From Nitrospirota bacterium (GTDB taxonomy: Bacteria > Nitrospirota > 9FT-COMBO-42-15 > HDB-SIOI813), in the NCBI GenBank assembly GCA_016214375.1, contig JACROQ010000036.1, forward strand, positions 1 to 5,669: 5,669 bases of DNA. The letters are read 5' to 3'. Under the pieces are notes generated by a model. It saw nothing but the letters and a program-made list of their open reading frames with translations, was not told the origin of the DNA and made no database searches. The position numbers were made by a program, and so were the translations under genes. Shown one piece after another: positions 5,324 to 5,669 of the stretch (positions are counted from its first letter, which is position 1; each line of letters begins with the position of its first letter).

Positions 5324-5356
5324 TGTGTTTTTTTAGCAACAGTAGGGAATATGACA

Positions 5357-5420
5357 TGTCACCCTGAGCCGAAGGCGAAGGGTCTGAAGTGTCAGATTCT
5401 TCGCTACGCTCAGAATGACA
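5357..5420. repeat. 64-base imperfect inverted repeat, dispersed palindromic (REP/MITE-like) element
   Basis: The left arm (5357-5387) and right arm (5392-5420) are inverted copies around the 4-base loop AGTG. Reading each arm inward, both show TGTCA, CTGAGC, CGAAG and TCTGA in the same order, with mismatches between the blocks. The outer ends are TGTCA and TGACA. Sequences of this kind (TTCTGAGCG...CGAAGAATCT) are known to me as dispersed palindromic repeats in many bacterial genomes; only one copy is in this window. No transposase is present, and no target-site duplication is clear, although TGACA also lies immediately outside the left end (5352-5356). It ends 15 bases before the queE start codon. 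Confidence 0.75.
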
Positions 5421-5435
5421 GGACGGGAGTTTAAG

Positions 5436-5669
5436 ATGAAAGTAAACGAAATATTTAAGAGCATCCAGGGGGAGACAACATTTCAAGGAGTGCCTTCCCT
5501 CTTTATAAGAACTACCGGCTGTAATCTTCGATGTAACTGGTGTGATACAAGATATGCATATGATGACGGGACGGATTATACGGTAGATGAAATATTAAAG
5601 ATTGTTGGGAAGTATCAGTATAAATATGTGGTCATTACCGGAGGAGAACCGCTGACACAGAAAGAAGTC
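5436..5669 (+). CDS. queE: 7-carboxy-7-deazaguanine synthase (partial, 3' end outside the window)
   Basis: QueE is a radical SAM enzyme that converts 6-carboxytetrahydropterin to 7-carboxy-7-deazaguanine in queuosine (preQ0) synthesis in the cytoplasm. Only the first 78 residues are in the window. They include the substrate-side motif SIQGE (residues 9-13), the family's iron-sulfur motif C29-x3-C33-x2-C36 followed by Asp37-Thr38, and the SAM-binding GGEP at 69-72. The start MKVNEIFKSIQGE is standard for the family. GGGAG (5425-5429) lies 6 bases before the ATG, directly after the end of the inverted repeat. No other queuosine gene is visible here; partners may lie downstream. No preQ1 riboswitch pattern was found in the leader. 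The assignment is secure from the N-terminal signature alone. Confidence 0.94.
   Translation, partial: MKVNEIFKSIQGETTFQGVPSLFIRTTGCNLRCNWCDTRYAYDDGTDYTVDEILKIVGKYQYKYVVITGGEPLTQKEV

Noticed and set aside
5357..5420. Rho-independent terminator for a gene upstream of queE
   Set aside because: The hairpin is not followed by a T-run on either strand and no gene ends before it on the plus strand.
5324..5435. preQ1 riboswitch before queE
   Set aside because: The characteristic short stem-loop followed by an A-rich tail and pairing to the ribosome binding site is not seen; the leader is occupied by the dispersed inverted repeat.

Overview
The window looks like a stretch of chromosome from an anaerobic or microaerophilic Gram-negative bacterium. 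Three things suggest this. A four-subunit, ferredoxin-linked 2-oxoacid oxidoreductase (korDABC type) points to low-potential anaerobic carbon metabolism. lpxC points to a lipid A outer membrane. Start sites are bacterial, with Shine-Dalgarno sequences and some TTG starts. The phylum cannot be fixed from the sequence alone; Nitrospirota, Desulfobacterota or a planctomycete relative would all fit. No phage, transposase or CRISPR was seen, and no gap between genes exceeds about 250 bases.

Left part (minus strand, 36-3034): a tRNA-Val(CAC) gene is followed after only 32 bases by korD, korA, korB and korC, with gaps of 10, 39 and 14 bases. Together the four genes encode a complete 2-oxoglutarate:ferredoxin oxidoreductase (or a close 2-oxoacid relative): a 2x[4Fe-4S] ferredoxin subunit, the alpha subunit, the TPP-binding beta subunit and the gamma subunit. 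No terminator separates the tRNA from korD, so the tRNA may head the operon transcript. A candidate promoter lies at 3081-3110.

Middle part (plus strand, 3035-4295): this AT-rich region carries small DNA-binding-type genes. The first is a 58-residue winged-helix-like protein (3263-3439), preceded by two close perfect palindromes. Then come tandem promoter candidates and a two-gene unit: a 167-residue coiled-coil plus HARE-HTH protein, and a 33-residue peptide that is almost half lysine and resembles a histone H1 tail. The peptide gene uses a TTG start behind a 13-base perfect Shine-Dalgarno sequence that contains the stop codon of the upstream gene. A strong hairpin terminator follows and probably also serves the convergent lpxC. 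This HTH plus histone-tail pair is the least ordinary content of the window.

Right part (4316-5669): lpxC (minus strand; lipid A synthesis, all catalytic residues present) diverges from queE (plus strand; 7-deazaguanine synthesis, radical SAM, cut by the window end). The 250-base gap between them holds candidate promoters and a 64-base imperfect inverted repeat of a dispersed palindromic type, ending 15 bases before the queE start codon.
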